From NCBI RefSeq assembly GCF_028369105.1, contig NZ_JAQNDO010000001.1:11130501-11194500 (forward strand): 64,000 bases of DNA, written 5' to 3'. A program made the translations under genes and the position numbers. Positions 35,013 through 43,856 of the stretch are shown one piece after another. Source of the stretch: Polyangium mundeleinium (GTDB lineage: Bacteria; Myxococcota_A; Polyangia; Polyangiales; Polyangiaceae). The notes under the pieces were generated by a model. The model searched no databases and was not told the origin of the DNA. It saw nothing but the letters and a program-made list of their open reading frames with translations. Numbering within the stretch: position 1 is the first letter of the stretch; the number at the start of each line of letters is the position of its first letter.

Positions 35013-36995
35013 GTGCGCCGCGCCCTTGCCTTCTCCCTTCCCCTCGCCGCCCTGCTCCTCTCCGCTTGCAGCGACCCCGCGGAGCTGCCCGTGCCGCCGG
35101 AGACCGGCGTCGTCGCGCTCTACGGCAAGCCCGCCGAGACGGTCCTCTCGCCCTATCCGTCCGATCGATACACGACGGCCGACGCGGCCACCGCCACGGG
35201 CCGGCGCGTGCGGATCGGGCCGGACACGGCGGCCGATCCGCTGGTGACCAGCTATCAGGGCACGGTCGATCTTCTGAACGAAATGGATGGTTTCTCCACG
35301 GTGGGCGGCGTCGTGGTGAATTTCAGCGGCCCCATCGACGCGCGTCCGCTCGTGCTCGCGCCGTACGCGGAGCCGCCGCTGCTCGGGCCCATCCTCGACG
35401 CGGAGGACTACAAAAAGCCAGGCGCGCCGCTCTACCTCGTCGACGTGGACCCGGACTCGCCCGAGCAAGGAAAACCCGTCGGGCTGATCCCCCGCTGGTT
35501 CCCGCAGCCCGACGACGGGTTTTTCGCGGACGATTTCACCTTGGTCGCGGAGCCCGCCACGCCGCTCCGTCCCGGGACACGGTATCTGTTCGTCGCGACG
35601 AAGGTGCTCCGCGCGGACGATGGAGCCCCCGTGCGGCGATCGCCGGACATGCAGGCGCTCCTCGGAGGCACGGCCGAGGGCGAATACGGGGACGAGGTGC
35701 GCAAGGCGATCGACGAGGCCTTGCCGAGCGGGCTCTTCCACGCCGAAGACATCGTGCTCGCGACCGCATTCACCACGGCCACGGTGCGCGCCGGGATCGA
35801 GGCGATGGGGGTCGCCGCACGAAAGTCCCCGCCGCCTGCGTTGCTCACGCCCTTCGAGGTCGAGACACCGGCCGAGCCGGGCGGGCGCGTGCGTTTTCGG
35901 GGCGTGTACGAGACACCCGAATATCGCGGCGAGACGGGGAAATGGTCCTTCGAGGGAGGGACGCCGGTCGCGAGCAAAGAGGTCGGGCTCGACGTGTTCC
36001 TGGCGTTCTCGAAGGCGGAGGTGAGCGGAAAGAGGCCGGTCGTCATTTACGGCCACGGGCTCGGCGGCGACAAGGACGGCACGTGGGGCACGGCCCAAAG
36101 GCTCGCGGCCATTCACCCGAACGGCGCGGCCGTCTTCGGGATCGACTCGCCCGAGCACGGCTCGCGCGCGAAAAAGCCGGGCCAGAATGCCCTGCTCGCC
36201 GCGTTCGGCTTCTTCGGCATCGACAGCGCGACGGGCGAATTCGACATCGGCAAGGCGCGGGACAACTTCCGGCAAATGGCGTCGGATCAGCTCGAGCTCG
36301 TGCGGCTCGTCGATACGCTCGGCTCGCTCGACCTCCTGCCGGTCGGCGCCCCGGACGGCGAGCCCGACCTCGATACCTCGCGGATCCTCTACATCGGCCA
36401 TTCGTTCGGGTCCGTGCAGGGGCCGACGATCCTCGCGCTCGCGCCCGAGATCCGGCAAGCCGTCTGGAACGTGGGCGGCGACGGGCTCATGATGCTGCTG
36501 CGGGACTCCGGCACGTTCGGCCTGCTCGTCGACGCGATGCGTCCACCCAAGACGCCGGACGGCGCGCTCGCTCGTTTCTTCGCCGTCACGCAGGCGATCG
36601 TGGACCCGGGCGACCCGATCAACTACGCTCGGTTCGCGTCGGGCGAACCTCTGCCGGGCGCACCGGAATCGAAGCCGCGCGACGTGCTCTTGCAGGTGGT
36701 CATGAACGACACGATCGTCCCGAACTCGACCAGCGAAGCACTCGCGCGGGCCTCGGGCATGACGCTCATGAATGCCATCCGCCCGGTGAGCGGCCTGCCC
36801 GCCGCGGAGGGGCCGCTGACGGGCAACGGCAAGGCCGGCTCGACGCTGGTGATGTCGCAGTTCGACCGGATCGAGGGGACGAAGCTCGCCGTGCACGGCG
36901 AGCTCATCTTCTCGCCGGAGGGACAGGCGCAATACGTGGAGTTTTTCCAGACAGGGCTCGCCGAGCCGTACGCGACGGCGAAGCCGCCCTATTGA
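35013..36995 (+). CDS. Lipase-like alpha/beta-hydrolase lipoprotein
   Basis: 660 residues with a lipobox (LLSAC, ~19). A beta-rich N-terminal domain with an Ig/Big_5-like segment (~40-330) precedes an alpha/beta-hydrolase domain (~340-650). The nucleophile elbow GHSFGS places Ser464 as the catalytic residue, and GHGLGGD (~349) could form the oxyanion hole. This matches bacterial virulence-factor-lipase-like surface proteins. It is likely a secreted esterase anchored by its lipid. GTG start at 35013. The 5'-nucleotidase gene follows after 35 bases. Confidence 0.83.
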   Translation: MRRALAFSLPLAALLLSACSDPAELPVPPETGVVALYGKPAETVLSPYPSDRYTTADAATATGRRVRIGPDTAADPLVTSYQGTVDLLNEMDGFSTVGGVVVNFSGPIDARPLVLAPYAEPPLLGPILDAEDYKKPGAPLYLVDVDPDSPEQGKPVGLIPRWFPQPDDGFFADDFTLVAEPATPLRPGTRYLFVATKVLRADDGAPVRRSPDMQALLGGTAEGEYGDEVRKAIDEALPSGLFHAEDIVLATAFTTATVRAGIEAMGVAARKSPPPALLTPFEVETPAEPGGRVRFRGVYETPEYRGETGKWSFEGGTPVASKEVGLDVFLAFSKAEVSGKRPVVIYGHGLGGDKDGTWGTAQRLAAIHPNGAAVFGIDSPEHGSRAKKPGQNALLAAFGFFGIDSATGEFDIGKARDNFRQMASDQLELVRLVDTLGSLDLLPVGAPDGEPDLDTSRILYIGHSFGSVQGPTILALAPEIRQAVWNVGGDGLMMLLRDSGTFGLLVDAMRPPKTPDGALARFFAVTQAIVDPGDPINYARFASGEPLPGAPESKPRDVLLQVVMNDTIVPNSTSEALARASGMTLMNAIRPVSGLPAAEGPLTGNGKAGSTLVMSQFDRIEGTKLAVHGELIFSPEGQAQYVEFFQTGLAEPYATAKPPY

Positions 36996-37030
36996 AGGAC
37001 GAGTTGCAGGGTTCGAGGAGAGTTCGAGGA

Positions 37031-38500
37031 ATGTCGTATTTCGACGGTCTGCCGGGCAAGCCGCCGCGCGAGCGGGGCATCTTTTGCAACCGGACCATGA
37101 ACATGCGGTCGATCAAGGCGATCGGCTACGACATGGACTACACGCTCATCCATTATCAGGTGGAGGAGTGGGAGCGCCTGGCGTACGAGCATCTGCGGAC
37201 GCGGCTGCTCGCGCATGGGTATCCGGTGGAGGATCTCCGCTTCGATCCGGAGCTCGTGATCCGGGGGCTCATCATCGACACGGAGCTCGGCAACCTGCTC
37301 AAGGTGAACCGCTTCGGCTACGTGAAGCGCGCGATGCACGGGACATCGCTGCTCGATTTCGAGCCGATGCGCTCGGCGTACGCGCGGACGATCATCGACC
37401 TCGCCGAGCCGCGGTTCGTCTTTCTGAACACGCTCTTCTCGCTCTCCGAGGCGTGCATGTACGCCCAGCTCGTCGACCTCGCGGACGCGGGAAAGATGCC
37501 GGCGGGGACAGGCTACGAGCAGCTCTATCGGCTCGTGAAGAGCGGCCTCGACGAGGCGCACATGGAGGGCCGCCTGAAGGCCGAGATCATCGCGGATCCG
37601 GACCGGTTCGTGGTGCTCGACCCGGAGGCGCCGCTCGCGCTGCTCGACCAGCAGCGGGCCGGAAAAAAGCTCCTGCTCATCACGAACTCGGAGTGGGGAT
37701 ACACGGATGCGATGATGCGTTACGCATTCGAAAGATTCCTGCCGAACGGGATGCGGTGGCGGGATCTCTTCGACGTGGTGATCGTGCAGGCGCGGAAGCC
37801 CGATTTCTTCATGCAGAAATCGCCGCTCTTCGAGGTCGTGAGCGAGGACGGGCTGCTCCGGCCGTGGATCGGGCCGCTCAAAGAAGGCGGCTCGTACCTC
37901 GGCGGGGACGCGACGCAGGTGGAGCGCTCGCTCGGGATTTCGGGGGACGAGATCCTGTACGTGGGGGACCACATCTGGGGCGACGTGCGGGTGTCGAAGA
38001 GCGTGCTGCGCTGGCGGACGGCGCTCATTCTGTGGGAGCTCGAAGAAGAGGTGCGGGCGGCCTATGCGTCCCGCGTGGACGAGGCGCGGCTCGGCGCGTT
38101 GATGGAGGAAAAAGAGGCGCTCGAGCTCGCCTCCTGCCAGCTCCGGCTGCTCGCCCAGCGGCACAGGGAAGAATATGGTTTGCCCGAGGAAGCGCCGTCG
38201 TGCGACGAGGTCCTCGCGCGGCTCGGCGCGCTGAAGGCGGCGCTCGCGGAGCTCGACGATCGAATCGCCCCGCTCGCGAAGGCAGCGGCCGAGGTCTCGA
38301 ACTCGCGCTGGGGCCTGCTCCTGCGCACAGGCAACGACAAGAGCCACCTGGCGCGGCAGATCGAGCGCTCGGCCGACATTTATACGTCGCGCGTCTCGAA
38401 TTTCCTGCGCTACACGCCCTATTCGTATTTCCGCTCCCGCCGCGGGAGCCTGCCCCACGATCCCTCCGGAGAAGCGCCGAGCCCGAACCCGGGGCCTTGA
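37031..38500 (+). CDS. HAD-family cytosolic purine 5'-nucleotidase-like protein (NT5C2/HAD-IG type)
   Basis: 489 residues. HAD motif I is DMDYTLIHY (~33-41), with the two catalytic aspartates. The cap domain follows, then motif II (LITNSEWGYTD, ~216) and motifs III-IV (YVGDHIWGDVRVSK, ~310-323). This is the eukaryotic-like HAD superfamily subfamily IG, which removes phosphate from purine nucleotides such as IMP and GMP. It would act in nucleotide salvage. The first ~24 residues are a non-catalytic extension; ATG 37031 was chosen with an upstream GAGGA. Confidence 0.9.
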   Translation: MSYFDGLPGKPPRERGIFCNRTMNMRSIKAIGYDMDYTLIHYQVEEWERLAYEHLRTRLLAHGYPVEDLRFDPELVIRGLIIDTELGNLLKVNRFGYVKRAMHGTSLLDFEPMRSAYARTIIDLAEPRFVFLNTLFSLSEACMYAQLVDLADAGKMPAGTGYEQLYRLVKSGLDEAHMEGRLKAEIIADPDRFVVLDPEAPLALLDQQRAGKKLLLITNSEWGYTDAMMRYAFERFLPNGMRWRDLFDVVIVQARKPDFFMQKSPLFEVVSEDGLLRPWIGPLKEGGSYLGGDATQVERSLGISGDEILYVGDHIWGDVRVSKSVLRWRTALILWELEEEVRAAYASRVDEARLGALMEEKEALELASCQLRLLAQRHREEYGLPEEAPSCDEVLARLGALKAALAELDDRIAPLAKAAAEVSNSRWGLLLRTGNDKSHLARQIERSADIYTSRVSNFLRYTPYSYFRSRRGSLPHDPSGEAPSPNPGP

Positions 38501-38509
38501 CCGCTGGAA

Positions 38510-38554
38510 GCGCGCGGCACGGACGTAGATCGCGGCCGCGCGCCCCGGGGTTTT
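38510..38554 (+). terminator. Hairpin plus T-run after the 5'-nucleotidase gene
   Basis: A perfect 9-bp stem (38510-38518 with 38535-38543) and a 16-base loop are followed by CCCGGGG and then TTTT. It lies nine bases after the TGA and ends at the stop of the convergent VWA gene. The distance from stem to T-run is not ideal. Confidence 0.5.
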
Positions 38555-39686
38555 ACTTGGCCACCTCGGTCTTGCAGCCGAGGGCGATCTGCACCTTCGC
38601 GCCGAAATCCTTGCGGACGGCGTCGCAAGTGGCCGGGCAGAACGAAATCTTCGAGGGGACGACGGGATTGTCGTAATACCAGCCGAGGCCGTTCGTGCAA
38701 TCCTTGTCCTGGAGGATCGTCTCCGGCTCGCCGCCGCTCGACGGCGTGAAGAGCACGTTCACGAAGCCCGGATCGACCTCGCCGCCCGAGACCTTCGTCG
38801 GAATCTCGTAATCGCAGGGCAAGGCTTTGCCGCGGGCCTTCGCGAGCGCATTCTGGAACTCGACCTGGACGTTCACGCTGCCGACGAGGATCGCCGAATC
38901 GGTGCCGCCCGACGCCGCGATGAGGTTCACCGTGTCCTGCGTGACGCCCGGGAGGCCAATCACGAACGTGCGGACCTTGAATTGCGAGAGGCCCGTCGCC
39001 GCGAGGTTCGCGATGACCTGCGGGTCCTCCGGATTGACGCCGCTGCACACGGGCGCGGGCCCGGCCGGCTGCCCGTCCGTGACGAGCAACACGGCGCAGC
39101 CCGTCCCCGGCTTTTGCTGCAATGCGTCGGCGCAGGCGAGGAGGGCGCCGCCGAGCGCCGGGTAGATCGGGGTCTTGAAGCCGTTCGGGTCCTCGGCGGC
39201 GATGGCCTGAATGATCGGCTCGGCGTTCGCCGGCAGCGCGCCGAAGGGCACGACGGGCGGCTTGTAGAGCATCTGATCACAGGTGGACTCGGCCGGCAGG
39301 GGGAAGAAATTGAGCGCGACGGAGGTGCCCGCCGAGTTCGGATCGTTGACGAACGCCGCGAGCCCCGCCTCGGCGCTGTTCCACTTCGTTCCGACCATCG
39401 AGCTCGACTTGTCGAACGCGATGTAGAGCGAGAGCGGCACGGACTTTCCTTGCTCGGTGAGCAGGCCGCAGCCCGGATCCACGACGCCGCTCGAACTGCT
39501 GCTGCCGCCGCTGCCGACGAAGATATCCCCGCCCGTGCCCATGCCGCCCGTGCCACCCGAGCCGCCCGTGTTCCCGGCGCCGGCGCCGCCGGGATTGCCC
39601 GAGGGCGGCAGGTTCGAGTCGGGCGCACAGGCAACGCCGAGGGCGCATGCCGATAGAACAAGCAAAGTGGCGTGGATACGGTTCAT
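38553..39686 (-). CDS. VWA-domain lipoprotein
   Basis: ATG 39686; the frame extends upstream but that part lacks a signal peptide. Lipobox VAC (~20), a long Ser/Gly tether (~25-66), and a von Willebrand A domain (~75-270) with the metal site DKSSSM (~92-97) and a later TDG (~184). A ~100-residue C-terminal Cys-containing domain follows. VWA proteins mediate metal-dependent adhesion; on the surface this suggests cell-cell or matrix contact. It diverges from the Gly-rich gene with a 182-base gap. Confidence 0.85.
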   Translation of the reverse strand: MNRIHATLLVLSACALGVACAPDSNLPPSGNPGGAGAGNTGGSGGTGGMGTGGDIFVGSGGSSSSSGVVDPGCGLLTEQGKSVPLSLYIAFDKSSSMVGTKWNSAEAGLAAFVNDPNSAGTSVALNFFPLPAESTCDQMLYKPPVVPFGALPANAEPIIQAIAAEDPNGFKTPIYPALGGALLACADALQQKPGTGCAVLLVTDGQPAGPAPVCSGVNPEDPQVIANLAATGLSQFKVRTFVIGLPGVTQDTVNLIAASGGTDSAILVGSVNVQVEFQNALAKARGKALPCDYEIPTKVSGGEVDPGFVNVLFTPSSGGEPETILQDKDCTNGLGWYYDNPVVPSKISFCPATCDAVRKDFGAKVQIALGCKTEVAK

Positions 39687-39868
39687 GTCTCGATGGTGCC
39701 CGATCGGGGGGAGAGCCGTCAACCCAGGCCGGGACACTCGCGCTTGCGTCGCATTTTGCGACGGCCCCGGAGGGCCCGGGTCGGACGATCACATTCGGGC
39801 TGTACGGCGTTCGTCGAAATGAAAAAAACTCCTTGCCAAGCGATGGCGCGGGAGAGAAAGATTCAGGC

Positions 39869-41752
39869 ATGCGCGCGCGTCTTCTTCTTGGTACCACACT
39901 GGGCTTGATCGGGTTGGTAGGGGCCGTTTCTGTCGCAGGCTGCGCCGAGGGCGGGTCCGTGACGTCCGGAGGCATCACCGGCGGCATCGGCGGATCCGGC
40001 AACGGAGGCGGCACGGGCGGCGAAGGCGGCGAGGCCGGCGCAGGGGGCGCGGGCGGCGGCTCGGGCGGCGGCTCGGGGTCGAGTTCGAGCGTGTCGAGTT
40101 CGTCGAGCGGCGCGGGCGGCGCAGGGGGCGCAGGGGGCGCAGGTGGCGAAGGCGGGATGGGCGGCGCGGGCGGGATGGGCGGCGCGGGCGGCGGTGGAAC
40201 GGGCGGCGGGATGGTCGATCCATGCTCCATGGGCTGCCCCGCGGGCACCTGGGACGTGGACGGAAACCCGCTCACGGGCGCCCAGTGCGGCTGCGAATAT
40301 CAGTGCACACTGGTGAGCGCCGACAAAGATCCGATCGACGACGGATACAAGGACGACAACTGCGACGGGACGGACGGCGTCGCCGAGCAGTGCATCTACG
40401 TCTCCGCCGGCGCGGGGAACGACGCGAGCGCAGGCACGCGGCAGGACCCGATGAAGACGATCGCCGCGGCCATTCAGCAGGCGCAATCGAAGGGCGTCCC
40501 GTCGGTCTGCCTTTCGGGCGAGATTTACAACGAGGCCGTGACCGTGGTCTCGGGCATCAACATTTACGGCGGATTCGACCACAACAATGCCGATTTCCGC
40601 TTCCGGCGATCCGAGGCGGTGACGACGACGGTGAAGGCCGTGGGCACAGTGTTCTACGCGCCGCAAATCGATCAGGAGACGCACATCGAAGGAATCACGA
40701 TCGAGGCCGCGACGCCGCAGGGCGCGGGCGAGAGCACGTACGGCGTGCGGCTCGGTGGCGGCGTGGGGCAGCTCTACGTGCGGTACAACAAGATGACGAT
40801 CGGCAAAGGGAACGACGGCTCGGTCGGGGCCAATGGAATGCTGCACGCGCAGTCGTCGGCGCCCAATGGGATCAACGGGACCAACGGGGCGGCGCTGAAC
40901 AGCAACTCCGGCTTCGGCGGCGCGGCGCCCGTCTGCGACGCCCCCGGCGGAAAGGGCGGCGACGGCGGCCAGAATACGTCGGCGGGGCAGAACGGCGCGC
41001 AAGGCTTCGGCGGCACGCAGGGCGGAGCGGGAGCGCCGGCGAACGGCTGCACGCCGTTCATCGCCGACGCGGGGGATCCGGGCGGGAATGGGCAAAACGG
41101 CACAGACTCGACGCAAGGCGCGGCCGGTCAGGGCGGCAATGCGCTCGGCGGCGTGCTCGACCACTTCTATCGGACCGCCAATGGCACCGATGGAATGGCT
41201 GCGCAGCCAGCCAAGGGCGGCGGCGGCGCCGGCGGCGGCGGTGGCGGCAGCGGCAACGGGGCCTGCTTGAACGAATGGGACAAGGGCGGCGGCGGCGGCA
41301 GCGGCGGCTGCGGCGGCAAGGGCGGCAATGGCGGCAAGGGCGGCATGGGTGGCGGCGGGAGCTTCGGTGTGTTCGCCGTGGCCGGCAAGGTCATCGTGAC
41401 GGGCAACGAGATCCTGGCCGGCGCCGGCGGCAAGGGCGGGCTCGGCGGTAATGGCGCGGTGGGCCAACTCGGCGGCGTCGGCGGGACCGGCGGCGGCAAC
41501 AGCGACGACAGCGGTCCCGGTGGCAAGGGCGGCAACGGCGGCAAGGGCGCGGCCGGCGGCGCCGGCGGCGGCGGCGGCGGCGGCCCAAGCGCGTGCCTCG
41601 CCCGCACGGGCGGCGTGACGTTCACGTGGACCGGCAATAGCTGCTCGACCGGCGCGGTCGGTCTCGGCGCGAACGGCGGGACGAACCCCGAGGGCGGCGT
41701 CGGCGGCAAGGGCCTCGACGGCACCTCCGGGTTCAACATCCAGATCAACTGA
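39869..41752 (+). CDS. Gly-rich (PGRS-like) surface lipoprotein with DUF1565 domain
   Basis: ATG 39869. Lipobox VAGC (~25), then a Gly/Ser tether to ~110. A DUF1565/right-handed beta-helix-like segment (~180-270) has YVSAGAGNDASAGTRQDPMK (about 179-198). The rest is dominated by GGxGG runs (~325-610), an extended flexible or polyglycine-like structure resembling PE-PGRS or adhesin arms. A short terminal region of paired cysteines ends it at 627 residues. A 12-bp inverted repeat follows the gene. Confidence 0.83.
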   Translation: MRARLLLGTTLGLIGLVGAVSVAGCAEGGSVTSGGITGGIGGSGNGGGTGGEGGEAGAGGAGGGSGGGSGSSSSVSSSSSGAGGAGGAGGAGGEGGMGGAGGMGGAGGGGTGGGMVDPCSMGCPAGTWDVDGNPLTGAQCGCEYQCTLVSADKDPIDDGYKDDNCDGTDGVAEQCIYVSAGAGNDASAGTRQDPMKTIAAAIQQAQSKGVPSVCLSGEIYNEAVTVVSGINIYGGFDHNNADFRFRRSEAVTTTVKAVGTVFYAPQIDQETHIEGITIEAATPQGAGESTYGVRLGGGVGQLYVRYNKMTIGKGNDGSVGANGMLHAQSSAPNGINGTNGAALNSNSGFGGAAPVCDAPGGKGGDGGQNTSAGQNGAQGFGGTQGGAGAPANGCTPFIADAGDPGGNGQNGTDSTQGAAGQGGNALGGVLDHFYRTANGTDGMAAQPAKGGGGAGGGGGGSGNGACLNEWDKGGGGGSGGCGGKGGNGGKGGMGGGGSFGVFAVAGKVIVTGNEILAGAGGKGGLGGNGAVGQLGGVGGTGGGNSDDSGPGGKGGNGGKGAAGGAGGGGGGGPSACLARTGGVTFTWTGNSCSTGAVGLGANGGTNPEGGVGGKGLDGTSGFNIQIN

Positions 41753-41774
41753 AGCGGCGCGTCTCGCGCGGCGC

Positions 41775-41816
41775 AACGAAATGGGGTGGTCCGTACGCGG
41801 GCTGCCCCATTTCGTT
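41775..41816 (+). terminator. 12-bp inverted repeat after the Gly-rich gene
   Basis: Arms AACGAAATGGGG (41775-41786) and CCCCATTTCGTT (41805-41816) are perfect, with an 18-base loop. A pyrimidine-rich stretch follows but no clear U-run. It lies 22 bases after the stop codon and is probably a terminator or mRNA-stabilising hairpin. Confidence 0.55.
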
Positions 41817-41874
41817 CCATGTTCCCTCGTTTCTTCTTGCGTCGCCGGCCTCCGAACGGTACGGACGGCGGGCA

Positions 41875-43011
41875 ATGGCCATCGAGATCGTCGAGCTTGG
41901 CGAGAAGGACAAGAAGCGGCGGCGGGATTTCCTCGACGTCGCGCGGGACATCTACGCGGACGATCCCGCCTGGGTGCGTCCCCTCGACATGGACATCGAG
42001 GACCGGCTCAACCGGAAGAAGAACCCGTTCTTCGACCACGGCGACGTGCAGGCGTTCGTCGCTTACCGGGACGGGCGCCGCGTCGGGCGTATCACGGCGC
42101 AGATCGACCACGCGCACCTCGAACGGCACAAGGACGCGGCCGGGTTCTTCGGGTTCCTCGATACGACGGACGACCCGGAGGTCGCGCGGGCCCTGCTCGA
42201 AAAGGCCGCGGACTGGAACCGCGCGCGCGGGATGAAGCTCCTGCGCGGGCCGCTCTCGCTCAACATCAACGAGGAGCTCGGCTGCCTCGTCGAGGGCTTC
42301 GATACGCCGCCGATGATCATGATGCCCCACCACCGGCCCTACCAGGGCGGGCTCATCGAGCAGGCAGGCCTCGCGAAGCTCAAGGACTTTTATGCGTGGA
42401 CGTACGACGTCGGCTCGGTTCCGACGCGCGCGCAGAAGGCGCACGACGAGGTCCTCGCCATGCCCGAGGTGACGGTCCGCCACTTGGACCCCGCGCGTTT
42501 CGGCGAAGAGGTCCGCGTCCTCATGGACATCTTCAATGACGCCTGGAGCGACAACTGGGGTTTCGTGCCGCTCTCGGAGCGCGAGCTCGCCAAGATGGCG
42601 GCCGACATGAAGCTCATCCTGTTCCCCGAGATCACCTACCTCGTCTCGATCGACGGCGAGCCGGCCGCGGTGGCGCTCGCGTTGCCGAACATCAACGAGG
42701 TGATCCGCGATTTCGACGGAAGCCTCTTCCCGTTCAATGTGGCGAAGCTCCTCTATCGGCTGCGCGTAAAGGGGCCGAAGAGCGGGCGGCTCATCATCCT
42801 CGGCATCAAGAAAAAGTTCCGGCACGTGCGCAAGTACGCGGGGCTCTCCGCGTTCCTCTACGTCGCGATGAACCGCTCCGCCCACCTGCTCGGCCTCGAG
42901 CGCGGCGAGCTCTCGTGGACGCTCGAAGACAACGCGGCCATCAATGCGGGGATCCGGCTGATGGGCGGCCGCATTTACAAGAAATATCGCGTCTACCAGC
43001 GCGAGCTGTGA
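41875..43011 (+). CDS. GNAT-like N-acetyltransferase family protein
   Basis: 378 residues with a two-part layout. Residues ~1-180 resemble the N-terminal half of a YghO-like GNAT (RDIYADDPAWVRPLD, ~24-38). A second GNAT-like half covers ~200-378 (FNDAWSDNWGFVPLSERE ~223). The LNINEELGCLV core (~128) is well preserved. It would transfer an acetyl or acyl group from a CoA donor. The substrate is not predictable. No signal peptide; the gene is not coupled to its neighbours. Confidence 0.72.
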   Translation: MAIEIVELGEKDKKRRRDFLDVARDIYADDPAWVRPLDMDIEDRLNRKKNPFFDHGDVQAFVAYRDGRRVGRITAQIDHAHLERHKDAAGFFGFLDTTDDPEVARALLEKAADWNRARGMKLLRGPLSLNINEELGCLVEGFDTPPMIMMPHHRPYQGGLIEQAGLAKLKDFYAWTYDVGSVPTRAQKAHDEVLAMPEVTVRHLDPARFGEEVRVLMDIFNDAWSDNWGFVPLSERELAKMAADMKLILFPEITYLVSIDGEPAAVALALPNINEVIRDFDGSLFPFNVAKLLYRLRVKGPKSGRLIILGIKKKFRHVRKYAGLSAFLYVAMNRSAHLLGLERGELSWTLEDNAAINAGIRLMGGRIYKKYRVYQREL

Positions 43012-43044
43012 CCAGAATGGGCCTGGCGCCCACCGAAAAACACT

Positions 43045-43073
43045 TTGACGGGGCGATAGGTACTCCGTAAAAT
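43045..43073 (+). promoter_or_regulatory. Strong sigma-70-like promoter, leaderless start
   Basis: TTGACG (43045-43050), a 17-base spacer and TAAAAT (43068-43073; five of six bases match TATAAT). Only six bases separate the -10 from the ATG at 43080, so transcription would begin at or next to the start codon, giving a leaderless mRNA with no Shine-Dalgarno. Confidence 0.75.
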
Positions 43074-43079
43074 CCGCAC

Positions 43080-43856
43080 ATGCGTTCTCGTGTGCTCGCC
43101 CTTACCCTCGCCGGGTGCGGGACGTGGCTCGGATCCGCAGGCGTGAGTCTGGCGGCGGAGCCCGAGGCGCGAGGCTCGGAGACGACGGCGGCGGCGCCGG
43201 CAGGCCGCGGGGCGGTCGTCGTGGCGATCGGGAGCGGCGTGGAGGCCGCGGCGAAGCCGCTCGCGCGCGAGATCTACCGGGATGAAGTGCTCCGGCCGGG
43301 CCTCGACGATCGGGCGGCGCGGCTGCTCGCCGGCGAGGCCGCCGCGCCGGATGCGCCCGCGAAGGAGCGCGAGCTCGCCGAGGTGCGGAGCGCGCTCACG
43401 GCGAACGACGATGCCCCGAGCCGCAGGCTGCTCGCCTCGCTCGGCGCCGAGCAGAAGGCCGAGATCGTGGTCGCCGTGTCGATGGCCGGCGATCGTCCCG
43501 TCGCGCGTGTGCTCCGCGTGGGAACGGCGCGTTACGAGTCGATCGAGCTCGGGCCGACGATCGAACGAAACGAGGCCGGGGAGATCCGCTACACGTGGCC
43601 CGGCGCCGCATCGACGCTTCGAAAGCTCGTGATCGTGCCGCAGGCCGCGCCGCCTCCGCCGATCGCGCCGAAACAAACCAGCACGCCCGCCTTGCCGAAG
43701 CCGGAGGAGCCGACGCGCAAGCCGTTCTACAAGTCGGCCTGGTTCTGGGGTCCGCTCGGCGCAATCGTGGCCGCGGGCGCCGCGGTGCTGATCACGTCGA
43801 AGGTGACGGAGGATTCGACGGGCATGGTCCGGCTGAAAGGACAGGTCGCGCCGTGA
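43080..43856 (+). CDS. Exported anchored hypothetical protein
   Basis: 258 residues. A signal-peptide-like N-terminus (~1-25) precedes a globular region (~45-185) of mixed alpha/beta type. A Pro-rich spacer and a C-terminal membrane helix follow (~223-241, WGPLGAIVAAGAAVLI), with a short tail. It would sit with its bulk outside. No family is recognised. It has the leaderless promoter described nearby, and its TGA overlaps the GTG of the following gene (GTGA), so the pair is coupled. Confidence 0.75.
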   Translation: MRSRVLALTLAGCGTWLGSAGVSLAAEPEARGSETTAAAPAGRGAVVVAIGSGVEAAAKPLAREIYRDEVLRPGLDDRAARLLAGEAAAPDAPAKERELAEVRSALTANDDAPSRRLLASLGAEQKAEIVVAVSMAGDRPVARVLRVGTARYESIELGPTIERNEAGEIRYTWPGAASTLRKLVIVPQAAPPPPIAPKQTSTPALPKPEEPTRKPFYKSAWFWGPLGAIVAAGAAVLITSKVTEDSTGMVRLKGQVAP

